A stretch of 64,000 nt of DNA from Channa striata (GCA_033026295.1 CM065175.1:26020875-26084874); one strand, 5' to 3'; numbered from the stretch's first letter, positions 44,138 through 55,072 are shown. Notes: generated from the letters alone by a model not told the origin. Translations and numbers: made by a program.

Positions 44138-47100
44138 GAAACAGGATGACACTGATGATAATACACCCATGGAGGAGGGGAATGGTTCATAGCGACGGCA
44201 GAGGTGCTGACAGGGTCGACGTGATTCTACCTCAAGTGATGCCGGCTTCGCCTTGCAGGTATCAATTGCAGTCAGATCAGATGCCACTGGGATCTGTGGG
44301 AGGATGAAGTGTTTAGTTTGTGCCAAGTCCTTTCACGCTGCTCTGTTTTTCAGCATAAAAACAGTGACCCTGCAGCAGCTGCTTAACACACACTCCTCAC
44401 AGAAAACATCCATCTCGTCAGTGAGCGACTTCCGAGCGTTGCATTATATTATGGTTACATCTGCACTTCACAGTCTTTACTTCTTTTCCCTTAACCTGCC
44501 TTCACATTTTCCCACAATTCTTTACAACACAAAAGCAATGGCCATGAGCCTGTTGCTCTGTGTATGTGAAGAGAGGCAGAATCAACTTATTAAGAATTCT
44601 GAGCATTGGATTCTTCAGTCAAACGAGGCTTTTTCTCAAGTGCAAATGAGACATCAGAGCATACTGACCCCTTAATAATAACTTCCGTCCCCTACAATTG
44701 CCCAGTCTTTCATTCTGTGTGGCAAACACCAAGATTGGATGTTTATTCTTGCTGCTTTTTTGCAATTGAAAATTGTTATTTATTTTATATGCTCCACTAC
44801 ACTAACCTCCACTCAAAATAACACAACCTGACAAATGTCACCTTACAGTGTGAGTAAGAAACAACAAACCATCCAGTGTAAGAGAAAAAAGAAACTCCAT
44901 CACTGTCACACACTTCACCGCTTGCAGTTTTTCCACCTGCTTATTCGTCTCCACTGAAGAGAATCCAACACTGAGCCTGCAATCATTCTGAAAAATAAGG
45001 CATCATATTTGGATGAAACACTGAGCTTATAGTGTCTTCAATTTGTTCAGCTCCTCGCTGCTGACACTGTAGCCCACACACTGTGTAATCTTAAGCCTAT
45101 GCTGACATTATGTGTTTTTTCCTGCTCAAAGAGAGAGAGATAAGTGTTTCCTCATTAATGTATGCATGACCCAACTTCCTGGGTCTTTCGCTGGATGTCA
45201 GTTGTTAAACTGGGTCAGCAGCAGGCCGGCTGTCTCATGGCTCCGGCTGCCCTCTCTGGCTCACTGTGTCACCCTCTCAGCGGGGCGAGGAACTATATTT
45301 GTTTTCATCCCACAGCTCTGGAATTCAGCAATGTGGGGGGTGGGGGAGAGGGTTGGGGGGATATGTTTTTTAATTTTGCCTACTGCAACTGAGTAAATTG
45401 TTTACTTATTCGAAATCACAATGCTTTTCATTTACAAGACCAAAAACACGTCTATGCATCTGTCCAAAGCTCATTAATTAAAATGTCTATGAAATATAAA
45501 ATCTCCAAGTTGCTGTGCTGATTTCTGGCGAAAACAAGTGCAGTAACTTCCCATGGTCCAGGCAACCTGTGGAGAACTGGGTCAATGGATAAATGGCTGA
45601 TTGTTACCAAACACTGAGTGAGAGCTAGGCAAGCTGTTTCCTCCCAGCTCCACATGTAACGGCCAGCATAAACTGAAAGAATTTCATTCTGCTTGGAGTG
45701 TGCATCTGAAAATCACCGCTTAGAGCAAATTAGCAATTTTGGGCTGTATTTAAAAATCTACTTAACAATTTACAGGTCTTCCTCTTCAACCTGCAGTTCC
45801 CCGATTCTCATATTACCCACCGCCCTCTTTTTTCTGTACTGACAGCACCTACAAACACCAGTAAGCTGCCAAAGTGGCTTTTAAAGTGGACTGACTTAAA
45901 GTCCTGGCAGTATTTAGCTGGTGATCGGTGAGTGATCTCATGTAACTGCTCTCTACTTGGCAGCAGAGTGGCTCCCCTGGTAAGGAAGCCTGAAGCTGAC
46001 AGATTCAATCGCCCAAAGCCTTCCATTAGAACAAAATGAGCTAAAAAGGAAAGCGTACCTGCTCGTCGTGGACCCCTCTGTCAGTAAAAGTCAACACGTA
46101 GATCATCGCCTGGCCACCCACATACAGCCTGTTGGTGCCTTCCTGATGGTACATGCTGATGTAGTTCTCAGGTTTGCTGAAGTGAAACCTGGAGCTCTCT
46201 GTCAGGTCAGAAAAAAAGAAAATTAGGAGTGGCAGACAAAAGCTTTGCAGGAATTTTTATTTTTAAAACACATGCTTGATCTTCTGCAATTAAAATGTGC
46301 TTTGTGGCAATAAAGTTTAATTCATGTAAATGAACTAAACTCACTTTGGTTTATTCAACAAAATAAAAGCCAACAGCAGCAACATTTTCAGATTTTAATA
46401 ACATAACAATACGTCAGCTGCAAATAATTATTGTAATTAAGAATAAGAAGGAGGCAAAATAGAATGCAGCCTATTTTCAAAGGAAAAAGCTTTTTCCAAA
46501 AGATAAAAAGTCAAATAAAGCAAAACTAAATCCTAGAGGTCAAATGCAATAACAAAAGGTCAATGCATGAAATTAAAATTGGGTTTTTACAAAGTTATTT
46601 CAAAAGATGATCCAGATTTAGCCAGCCTAAGCTCCTCAGGCAGATCAAATCAAGACTAGAAGCACTGACAGAAGAGTCAAACCTCCCTCTTTTTTTATAA
46701 ATCTCCATTTAATCTGTCGTCAATGCAGGAAGCAGCATGAGTAGTCCTGGCTATCAAGTGGTTTTCATTTACCAAAACACCTGATCCAACGCCACTGCCC
46801 TTTGTGGTTTTCGATTAAACAGGAAGCCATTACAGAAGCACGGCTTGGCTGTTGGAGGAAAAGGGCATTTGGTTGGAAGCAAAAATACCACTGACATAAT
46901 CATGTGGGCAAATCCCATCACAGATGCTTAGCTGAATTACACTCCAGACACCTCCAGAAGGCTCAAAAGTACATTTAGATTGAATCACACGTCCAATCAG
47001 ACTCACACTTACCTACACTGCAACTGTTCCTGAGATTAGAAATACATTAAGCCACTGCTACTGTTTAGAAGATGGAGTTTCATGCAGAACATGTACATCG

Positions 47101-50100
47101 TGTGTGCAATTTAACATCGAATGCTTTACAGTGCTATGGCCGGGTCATTTTGTTTAAGGCTCAAGTAATAATGACGAGTAGAAATATTCAAACGAATTAT
47201 GTGTTTTCTTCGTGATGTTTCAATATAATCAGTCCTGACATAAAAAAAAGACATCCAGTCTGACAGCAAAACCAGGATGAAGTGGTGGTGATCAGTGATA
47301 CAGGTTGCTAGCCAACCATCTATGTTTCTATGGAAACAGGGGTCTCTCTTATTGGTGGGAATCTAATTGATGAGACTTATACTTCACAAGGAAGTGAAGA
47401 ATGTGCAAGAAAGGCCAGTGTTGCTGATGACTAATCTAAGAACGTGCATCTTCCTTTTCACGGCCCTGACAATGGAACAACCTGTAGCTGGAAAAGCACA
47501 TTGAGATAATGTTACGAATATTTGCTTTTGGAAGTTACGCAGCAGATGTTCACCACTCCACAGCCTCTGCTGACTCCAGCAGACCCAAGAGACGAGGTTA
47601 ATCTTCTGTTGGACAGACCAACAAAGAGCTGAAAGAAAATCAGATGCTGAATAGAAAATGGTGTCTGATGGTGCTTCAGCTAATTCACTTTAAGTCTGGT
47701 TTTTAAAGCGACGCTTGTTGCGCCATAAGTACGGCGGCCGTGAGGGGGGTCAATTATTCGCGCGTGCAGGAAACGCGCTGCAAAAAGCACAACAAAACAA
47801 ACAAAAGCAGCTACGTGCGTTTAAACTTCGTTAATAAAGCTAGATTAACAATATCCATCAGCAATATGGTTTTCAAAAATCGGAAAACTACGTGTAGTGA
47901 CGTCACCTGTGACGCCGAGGATTCGAACCCCGTCTCGAACTCGACCGGACTTTTTCTGGGAGGCTCTGAGCTTCAAAGGCGGGAAAAGCACGTGACTGAT
48001 GACGTAGGAACACCTCATCGCGTCGTTCACGCTGAATCAGCGGACCGGCGCTTCAGTGGGCGGAGCTTGGAAACGTAAAGCTGGTTAGAAACCAGCTTTA
48101 TTGAAATAATTTTTACAATATGCGCCTGTGAGGTGCGTCAGCATCACCTGTAAAACAATGACTGCGTCAGCAGGTGTCACTCACGTGCTCATTAACGAAT
48201 GAACCTTCGAGTAGTGAAGCAGCCTTCAACACAAAGGTCCAAACGGGTTCAGTGGGTCGTGAAGCCTCGTTTGGTCACGTGTTACCCATTTCCCAACCAA
48301 TCATTCCGGTACATTTGCGTGTCAAAACTGTGGCAGGTGTGTCCCATTTGCGTCCGTCACTTTTTAGGGTCCCCCCGGAACCGTTGTAAGTGTCATAGCG
48401 ATGTCTCCAGGGGCCACTAAAAACGGACGGACATTTTGAATGTGTTTTAGTTGCTTCCCGCGACATTTCCGTTGTGTTGTGGCTTTTTGCAGTTGTTTGA
48501 TTCTTGATGCTGTGCCAATATTATCAACTTGATTCTTTTTTAAAAAATATTATCTTGTGTCTTGTTTATTTGGATGTATCTTCTGGATCGGAAGTGCTGT
48601 GAGCTTTCAGGACCTGACACAAGGTGACGACTCTAAAGTTGAAATGTATAAAGATTTATTTTTATGGTGAGGTATTGGTTTCAAACTGCTGGTTATCAAT
48701 TTCAGATTGTCTCCTAATCCCATGTCTGACGTCTATAGTCATTATGATACAATGCTTGACATAAGAATAAGTGTGGAGTCAAAGGGGAATGTTTCACATC
48801 ATAATGTCTCTTAATATTCCACTTGATGTACTCAGTGATTAAAGATTTTAAACTATAATACATTGATTTTTCCTACAAGAGCATAATTTCAGTGTGAATT
48901 GCTGTTTCTAATCCATTACCATCCCATAGCTGTGTGATTGCTACTATAACAACCATGACAACAAAAGGTTCCGTACACTTTAGAAGGTACCTATCTTCAG
49001 TCAAACCAGGACTAAACAAGCTATTTTTGCGCTGTAATTGAACCAAAGTGAGGCAGTTCCATAATATCTGATTTAATTGTAACCGTATGTTTGTCATGTT
49101 TGTCAACGTTCTGCCACAGAGAGTCAAAGTAAAGACAAACTTCCAGCTTATGTTCCACACCCAAATACCCTACTGAGATTTCTAACACTGCCCTGAAAAG
49201 CAGCATTTTTTTCGTTGTTGTTTTATAACCAACATGCTTTGTTTAGATTCTTGAAAAATGATCTAATAGCTTTGTTTGTCCAATATTTCATCCAGTATTT
49301 ATTTGCAGTGGCCTTTAAAGAAGATTACACGCGGCAAGTTCAGACATGTCTGGAATAACATCAGGACAGAGAGAACTGAACTCTGCGGCAGTCTTTAGTC
49401 GGTGGAGGTACTGTACCATCTGGTCTGCTGAAAGAAGAGAGTGTTGGTGAGTGTTATGGATGAAATTATGCTACGATCACGTAAGAACTTGGTCTGCTGC
49501 ACTGTGAATATTTTACATTATTGATTAACCCCGTTAAAATTACAAATGTATGCTTTTTGCAGTTGAACTTTACTTGTCCTGAATCTATTGGCTTTTTTCA
49601 GCAGGTTTACGTGTCTTAAAAATACAATTGCAAAACACGTGATTAAATGGAACTACAGGGGTTGCTGTGAACATTATGCGTCATCATGCTGAACTTAAAG
49701 ACTATAGTGTTTTTAACTCATAATCACAAGCTAGATCAGGTCCCACTAACTGGAAAGGCATCTGTAGATGAGGTCAAATTACAAATTGGACGTTTAGTGG
49801 TTTTGTATATTAAGGCTTCAAAATCATAAAAGTAATGTTGTCTGTGACAATCCTAAAGCCAAAGGACAAATTTGAGTTTTTGTTGATGGAACCAGGAAAC
49901 TGTGAACTTTGGGATTGGCTTACAACAATAAATCATCCCTGTGGCAGATGGAAGCAAATCTTGGAGAATGAGCTCCATATTTTATATTATATATATTATA
50001 TTTTTATTACATATTTTAATAAATCAAGGGCTGGCCCAGATGTCATATTAAGACTCTCCACTTCAACTTTCCTTACGGAAGATGGTTCACATCAGATAAA

Positions 50101-53100
50101 GTGACCCATCTCCTCTGTGTTCTCTCATTGTAGATAGACAGGATAATGCTACCTGCTAACATCATACAGAAGACTCCTCTTTGTCGGCGTTCCATCCACC
50201 TTCCGTTACACGATTTGTCCATGCAGCATGAATCCCATAGGCTAAAAAATTTTGATAGGGTCATCAAAGTTGATTTGTCAAACTTAAAAGATTCAAGAGC
50301 AGACGTTTTGCAAACGTGCAACAGCACCTCTGAGCGAGGAACAGGGCTTGTGTTTGGAGTAAACCTGAGCACGAGCATGGACTTTTTGGATGCGATGGAG
50401 GGTGTTTTGAGAAATGTCTCACATTGAAAAAAATATGCTCTTAAAATAAGACAGTAGAATCCCTCCATAGATATACACAACACACATACAATTAGTTTTG
50501 GTGTCCCACACTATGTTTCAGAGTAATTCGTTTTCAAGACAACGCTGCAAAGCACATTTGAAATATCACCTGAGCTAAGCCCCTCCCTCTTTTATTGCTG
50601 ACAGGACCTTGTGTTTAGCTGTCAGAGGAGCTGCCCCCCCCCCCCCCCCCCACCCAGCCAGAACAGAAAACAGTCATTTTTACATTCAAAACGGTCAAAC
50701 ATACAACTGAAGTGTCACATTGCAGGATAGAGTTTAAAATCCCAACTTGTCACTGTGTGTGCTCCTTGCTCTTTTTCTGCAGTGTGAAATCCTTGAATTT
50801 TCAAAAGGTCAGCTTTTCAGGAACAAAGAAAAACAGCTTTGTTTCAAGCTACACTTTATTTTTTTTAAGGCTTCATTAAACTCAAGGCTTGGAGAGTTTC
50901 TTTACCCTCAAAAGAGCATTTCTGCATTTCTTAAATGAAGTTAAAACAGACACTTTGAAAGAAACAAATTCCTAATTGCACTCAAAGTGTAGAGCACAAA
51001 TGTTATTTTGGGGGAATAGTTTCCACTTCTGCATGAATAAAACATCATGGATATTGGAAAAGAACAGCAGAGGGGAAGTTTAGGGGCTTTAATTTGTAGG
51101 CTTTTGAAGCCTTTCTGTTTGTTTGGCACCAGAAAACTCATCAGCTGGTATTTTTGTACATAGATGGACCACAAGACTTGCGGCTCAGTAGGGCTTTTGA
51201 ATTGATGTGTTCAGGCTTCCAGCTGAGTCGGAAGGTCAGTGAAAATCACGGCTGAACTTTACAAAATGTTCTGATATTTAGGATCCAGCTGTTGTTGTCA
51301 AATTAGCTTTGAGCTGATGTGTTGTCTCTCTTCGATCCTGTCAATCTAAGCCTCTAAGTGGTAAATGTCCACTTATGCGACGCTTTACAGTGTAGCTTCT
51401 CATTCACCCATTCTCCCCTGACCCAACGAGACCAACACGGGTGTGTTGCCCAAGGAGCAAGGAGGAACCAGGGATCGAACCCCTAACTGAACCACAAAGT
51501 CTGTCTGTGGACGACTTTGTCCTACTTCCTCTGTCTATCTCTCCCAGTCAGACATAGTCAAAGGTTGTGTAAATATTATGTACAGTAAATTCAGAATTTT
51601 TTTTCTCCCTCTCCCACCCTGCTGCCTAATCCTAATCCTAATCCTAAAGCAATCCCTTGAGGAAGTTAGGTGAAGCACGAAACATCCCTCACTTGATATT
51701 TTTTTCCCCACTTCCTTTTAATGACTAAACACATTAACTCTTTACACACCTTCATGTGTACACATGTATGAATATTAAATACTATTACAATTTTTTCAAA
51801 TAGTGTTATAAATGCAGTACTGTTTATAAAAAGAATCAGTGTATGATGTGAGAGATACCCTGTGATAACTGTGCTCTAAGGGGCTTTTTAGTGTCTCTTA
51901 GCATGTTGTTGTTTCTGAGCCGGCGACGTTACTGTTTAAGTCCATACTCGTTCCTGATGCTGCTTTGTCCAGTTCCTTCTGCATAACATGCTGACTGGTA
52001 TGTAGGGGTACCAGTTTGTATCAGTAATGTAGTTGGTAACCGGACAGGACACAGGACAACAAGACAGGACTTTTCCAAAGGAGACCAGGGTTCAATTCCA
52101 CTCTAGTGTGTGATGTTGTGCACTTTAAGGATGATCGTAACACAACGTGGTGCATGGCGTGTGACGTTGTCACTGTAGCATTACCTCACCTTGCCGTTTT
52201 TGTGATTGAACATAACAGTTTTTGTGTGTGTATAAAGTAACTCTCCTGTTGTCAAATAGTTTTGCTCGTGGAGCATCCAAGAGACCCGCCAAAGGGTATG
52301 TGTGGCTTCAGTATAATATGCAATAAGATGTAAAAGGCGGCACAATTTGAGCCCATAGGAAGCATCAATATCTGCTGCTGTGGGACGAGAACGTGTTTAT
52401 TGGCCCCTGTTGTTGATGGATACTGAGTCATGGTGGGATAGAGCAAAAACAGAAAAGCTCTTCAAATAATCCCACTTCACAGAATCAGACCACACACCGA
52501 CACGGGTTAGAAACCCTCTGGTGAACCAAGACCCCAGGATCAATCCGGGGCAGCGGAGCCTAGTGGCCAGCAGCTACATTACAAGGTCCGTGTCGATCAC
52601 GCTGTGTGTGACTCACACTGCAACCCTCCACAGGATAAGTGATATAGCTAATGGATGCCTGGATGGATGCATAAGCTGTTGCTCCGTTTCAGTTTATCTC
52701 GACTAATGCAGTCCGATGTAACAGAGCCACAAACACCCATCCTGTGTCCAGATTTGGTTGCTGCTGATTCCAATATGGCTGTAGGCGTCTTTTTTTAACC
52801 ATTTAAACCAGTAAAAGCAGACTACAACTTAAACTAAAAGCACCAACTTCCATGAAGTTTGGTTTTATTTGCATTTGCATTGTTGGTGACGTCTTGTTCC
52901 TATTAGTGTAATAGCTTTTAACAGAGTGTGTCCTGCAATATCTTCATCCATCACACCATTTCTAACACGAACCCTTAAAAAATGAAAACAAACACAGAGT
53001 TGACCCAATTCCTAAAAGCACCGTCCAAACTGACTCATTTGACACTTAACTCTGTGGGGACCTGGGCTCTGGACCTGGACCTGGATCTGGAGCTGTCGGT

Positions 53101-54511
53101 GGTGCTGAAACAGCGCCGGCTCCCAGTGATGCTCGCCCTGCGTTTTTGCTGAATGACCTCTGACCATCTTGTACCCGAACAATCTGCGTCCGTTCGTGCG
53201 CGCGCGCACTGAAACACATATTTCCTGCCAACCCTGGAATTGCATAATAAGCGTGATTGATACGACAGGCACGTTTTGTTCCGTGCTCGTCCCTGGGGTG
53301 GGCAGAGATACAGATACAGATGACTCGACGCACAGCCCCCCATCTCCATTGATTGCCGAATACATTAGAGGACTGTGTGAGGTGTAAAAAGGCGTGACTG
53401 GAATTAATAACTAGGAGTTGCCTGGGAATTTTCCATTCATCGCTCCCCCCTTCCCTTCTCCTCCTTTGCCTTTTTGTGTTTAGATCCATGAATATGTGCA
53501 TGGGAGCCGTCGGTGTAGCAGACGCAGGACCGCTCTGCTGCAGTGTGAAGCAGCTGCCGTGTCCCGCATTGCAGCTCCGCAAGGACGCGGGTCTCCAACG
53601 ACTGTGTCAAGCTCTAAAGACTCATATTTCACAGTAACGACGCTTTGCGGGCGGATGCGTAACGGCCACCGCTCCAGCGGCGTGCTCAGGTCGAACCGGC
53701 GCCATGTTCCGGAGCAGGGCTTGTTTGTGAGCGCGTCTGCTTTCACTGCGCTCGGTGCGTCTGGAGGTGAGGGAACGGGGGGGAGGGAGGGGAGGGAGGG
53801 GAGAGGAGCGGGACGTGTCGCCAATTAGAGCCGGAGCACCGGGCACTAAAAACAACCAGCGATGGTGCATTTAAAGACAAGCGCACAGTGAACTCCGAGA
53901 ACAACCCAAGAGAGCGCAAACACAGACCCCCCCCCAACCCAGCCAGCAGTGCACAGACCTGCTCCAGAGGGTTCACTTTTGTGCGTGTGTGGACACAAAG
54001 CAGCTGAGACACTTAAGAGACAAAGGAACCAACTGGCCAAGACGCCGCTACAGTCACAGGCTCCTTATTACCGCGGAGATAACGGCGCTCATCCGCACAG
54101 AGCGCGTGAACATGTGTGCGGGGCCCGGCTGGTGTAGAGCGTAATCTACTACGGTGGAGGGGGGGGCGGTGTTAAGAGATGAATCCAGGGTTAGCACCGC
54201 CAGGATGGCTTCATTGGAAGCCGACAGTTGGCGCATCTTTGGCAACACAACACAACGCAACATCGGTTAACGGCAAGAACTGGGAAATACCAGGCTACAT
54301 CTGCTCATTCACTTAGTCATCCGTGCATTCACTCATTCATGTATTCATCCCCTCCCCGCAACATACATGGCACGGATTTAATGAGCCCGTTGAATGACTT
54401 GTGATGAAATGGTGAATGCAGCAGCTTCCTACCGTGCACGACGAATTTCAGCCGCGGTGACTTTCCGGCGACCACTGTGGCCAAAAGCGACAGCAGCATG
54501 AACGAATTCAT
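23157..54511 (-). CDS. sema7a: Semaphorin 7A, GPI-anchored semaphorin
   Basis: GPI-linked semaphorin; in vertebrates it acts in axon growth and immune contacts through plexin C1 and integrins. Thirteen coding exons: 54511-54433, 46198-46059, 41495-41400, 41106-41001, 38560-38453, 38131-37992, 36830-36655, 35310-35202, 34975-34768, 27169-27054, 26069-25897, 25418-25363, 23503-23157. All introns are GT-AG and phases agree throughout, giving 617 residues (human about 666). Signal peptide 1-16 (MNSFMLLSLLATVVAG); sema domain about 17-435, with CGTNAGSPRCW at about 93-103; PSI about 445-473 (CILSRDPYCGWD); one Ig-like domain about 515-585; hydrophobic C-terminal GPI signal about 592-617. The first ATG has A at -3. 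The 8.2-kb first intron directly joins phase 1 ends. The RGD of mammalian SEMA7A aligns with TVD here. The short Ig plus hydrophobic tail without a cytoplasmic domain identifies class 7. Confidence 0.95.
23504..25362 (-). other. sema7a intron 12
   Basis: Noncoding, 1.9 kb. Its one recognisable content is a tRNA-like SINE head at about 23970-24036. The remainder is unique-looking, with no supported exon. Confidence 0.6.
23970..24036 (-). mobile_element. tRNA-derived SINE fragment
   Basis: The minus strand reads GCGGCTGTAGCTCAGTTGG followed by GTACAGCAGTC, a tRNA A-box head. About 30 bases on is CAAGGGTCCTTGGGCAAAG, resembling the post-tRNA body of common fish SINE-like repeats. It lacks a clean B box, so it is a fragment and not a tRNA gene. 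Confidence 0.55.
25419..27053 (-). other. sema7a introns 10 and 11 (with exon 11 between)
   Basis: Intron 11 is 25419-25896 and intron 10 is 26070-27053. Apart from the PSI-domain exon at 25897-26069, I see only AT-rich unique sequence and a short CT-rich run near 26728-26762. Confidence 0.6.
31645..31750. repeat. Probable dispersed repeat fragment
   Basis: Contains AGTAACTTTTACTCAAGTAC followed by AACAGTACTTCTATTTGAG, a pattern of ACTTAAGT/TTTACT words that I associate with abundant fish interspersed repeats. Family not assigned. Confidence 0.4.
34608..34682 (+). repeat. Probable dispersed repeat fragment
   Basis: Contains TGGAGAGAACGTGCAAACTT and, 30 bases later, CAGCTGGACAGGGATCTGAA. This is a diverged form of a very common teleost repeat (AGAACATGCAAACTCC-type). 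It sits just upstream, in plus coordinates, of sema7a exon 9. Confidence 0.45.
38564..38850 (-). other. Long pyrimidine tract upstream of sema7a exon 5
   Basis: On the transcript (minus) strand nearly 290 bases ending at the exon 5 acceptor are rich in CT/TC; the plus strand reads GAGAGGA-like. Ordinary acceptor tracts are about 10-30 bases. Exon 5 is 108 nt and begins and ends in the same phase, so it could be skipped without a frameshift. Confidence 0.6.
39380..39600 (+). repeat. Dispersed minisatellite-type repeat, copy 2
   Basis: Contains GACACAAAATGACAAAACATG, CCACTAAAAAACAAGC and then GTCTGTGCCCAGGGGCCCAT. The same unit motif followed by nearly the same GTCTGTGCCCAGGG tail occurs at 57180-57600, so the two are copies of one element. 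Confidence 0.6.
41499..41775 (-). other. Long pyrimidine tract upstream of sema7a exon 3
   Basis: About 275 bases of CT-rich transcript-strand sequence precede the exon 3 acceptor. Exon 3 is 96 nt, phase 0 to 0. This repeats the arrangement at exon 5. It may be a decayed CT simple repeat or a splice-regulatory tract. Confidence 0.6.
43516..43555. repeat. ATCT tetranucleotide microsatellite
   Basis: About ten perfect ATCT units. Confidence 0.95.
43625..43712 (+). repeat. Dispersed repeat, copy A
   Basis: Reads AAGTGGTAAGTAGCTGCTTA, then ATAGCGCTTTTATCCAAAGC, then TGTGGCTTCTCATTCACACC. A related copy lies at 51353-51490. The words GCGCTTT and CTTCTCATTCAC are typical of a common teleost repeat. 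Confidence 0.55.
44104..44137. repeat. GAT trinucleotide microsatellite
   Basis: Eleven ATG/GAT units. They create a spurious run of methionines or serines in overlapping open frames. Confidence 0.9.
45958..46022 (+). repeat. tRNA-like SINE fragment
   Basis: Reads AGAGTGGCTCCCCTGGTAAG and about 20 bases later ACAGATTCAATCGCCCAAAG, a degenerate A-box/B-box spacing. It ends about 37 bases from sema7a exon 2. Weak. Confidence 0.35.
48077..48099. repeat. Short perfect inverted repeat
   Basis: AAAGCTGGTT and AACCAGCTTT are separated by three bases (AGA). It borders the CpG-rich patch of intron 1. It could be a terminus of a small palindromic element or chance. Confidence 0.5.
50634..50651. repeat. 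Poly-C run
   Basis: About 17 consecutive C. The length may be unreliable in an assembly. Confidence 0.9.
51353..51490 (+). repeat. Dispersed repeat, copy B
   Basis: Shares AAGTGGTAAATG, GCGACGCTTTACAGTGTAGC and TTCTCATTCACCC with copy A at 43625. It extends further, ending with an AACCAGGGATCGAACCCCTA tRNA-type B-box word in reverse sense. Confidence 0.55.
51625..51647. repeat. CCTAAT hexamer repeat
   Basis: Four tandem CCTAAT units, the last ending in CCTAAA. It differs by one base from the vertebrate telomere unit CCCTAA in arrangement and is too short to be a telomere relic. Confidence 0.7.
52025..52110 (+). repeat. tRNA-like SINE fragment
   Basis: Reads AATGTAGTTGGTAACCGG and, about 50 bases on, GGAGACCAGGGTTCAATTCC, giving A-box-like and B-box-like words in the right order. 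The spacing and stems do not fit a functional tRNA. Confidence 0.4.
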
Positions 54512-54720
54512 CTTTCTTGAAGCTTCGCACGGCCGAACTGAAGCGTCGCTCCCCGCCAAAAACACTCCTTCTGCCTCTAGTCCCTCTCAGGTCGGCTGCG
54601 TCCCAGATCTGTGCCACCGGCTGCTGGTCCCGGTCCTGTCTCGTCCGTGTGTTTCCGCCGGCAGCTCAGTTTAGAGAAGTCGGGGTATCAGGCTCCACCT
54701 CGGAAAAGGCATAAGGGGGA
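53490..54720 (-). promoter_or_regulatory. CpG-rich 5' region and putative promoter of sema7a
   Basis: CpG density rises sharply here compared with the AT-rich flanks and surrounds coding exon 1 (54433-54511). The part above 54511 should contain the 5' UTR and promoter; the part below is the start of intron 1. No TATA box is obvious next to the ATG. An AT-rich TA/TATC run lies further upstream at about 54771-54815. The transcription start cannot be read from the sequence. Confidence 0.5.
53770..53803 (+). other. G-run cluster able to form a G-quadruplex
   Basis: Five or more runs of three to seven G are separated by one A or similar spacers (GGGAGGGAGGGG pattern). It lies in sema7a intron 1, about 0.7 kb from the start codon, inside the CpG-rich block. 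The G-rich strand is the non-transcript strand, so the RNA would be C-rich here. Confidence 0.6.
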
Positions 54721-55071
54721 GTGCAGCCTCTCAGCGGGGGCGCAGGAAGGACCAGTGGATCACTGGAACAAATAATAATATATATTATCTATCTATATAT
54801 ATATATTTTAAAATCTCCACAAACACAGCGCGTTCGGTTTAGATTTTCCCGTAATACCTGTTGCCGACAATGACGGATGATTTTTACCGATATTTCTGAA
54901 TCCCACTGCGCCTTTAAAATCACCACACTCATCATGTTGTCACTTCACACCCGTTTACACACAGTTACCGTCACTGTTTTCATGAACATGTACATGTGCA
55001 ACAGGAACTGCATCAAATAGGATCATGTGTGAGTGTAAAGGATATATTCATGGCCAGGTTAGGTTTGTGCC

Positions 55072-55072
<1 letters not shown>

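Larger units (their letters stand above)
41496..46058 (-). other. sema7a intron 2, 4.6 kb
   Basis: Begins with the exon 3-proximal pyrimidine tract. It also holds an ATCT run (43516-43555), a dispersed repeat (43625-43712), a GAT run (44104-44137) and a tRNA-like fragment (about 45958-46022). No supported exon. Confidence 0.6.
46199..54432 (-). other. sema7a intron 1, 8.2 kb
   Basis: The phase-1 end of exon 1 joins exon 2 directly, so no missing coding exon is needed. The intron holds a CpG-rich patch with CRE-like TGACGTCA (about 47740-48240), a 10-bp hairpin (48077-48099), a plus-strand acceptor followed by an open frame (50134-50427), a poly-C run (50634-50651), a dispersed repeat (51353-51490), CCTAAT repeats (51625-51647), a tRNA-like fragment (52025-52110), a CG alternating palindrome (53196-53209) and the CpG block. 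Confidence 0.6.

Noticed and set aside
47905..47990. Possible minus-strand tRNA with a GGTTCGAATCC B box
   Set aside because: A 5-bp T-arm can be drawn, but no matching acceptor stem, D-arm A box or anticodon arm is found.
50073..50483. 136-codon minus-strand frame in sema7a intron 1
   Set aside because: Overlaps the plus-strand frame at 50134-50427. It has no domain and is not needed to join sema7a exons 1 and 2.
53046..53582. 178-codon minus-strand frame in sema7a intron 1
   Set aside because: Three overlapping frames are open in the same GC-rich stretch. Sema7a exon 1 and exon 2 join perfectly without it, and the product is low-complexity Arg/Pro/Ser.
53480..53870. Overlapping 110-114-codon frames in the CpG block
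   Set aside because: Both strands are open simultaneously, a composition effect of the CpG island.
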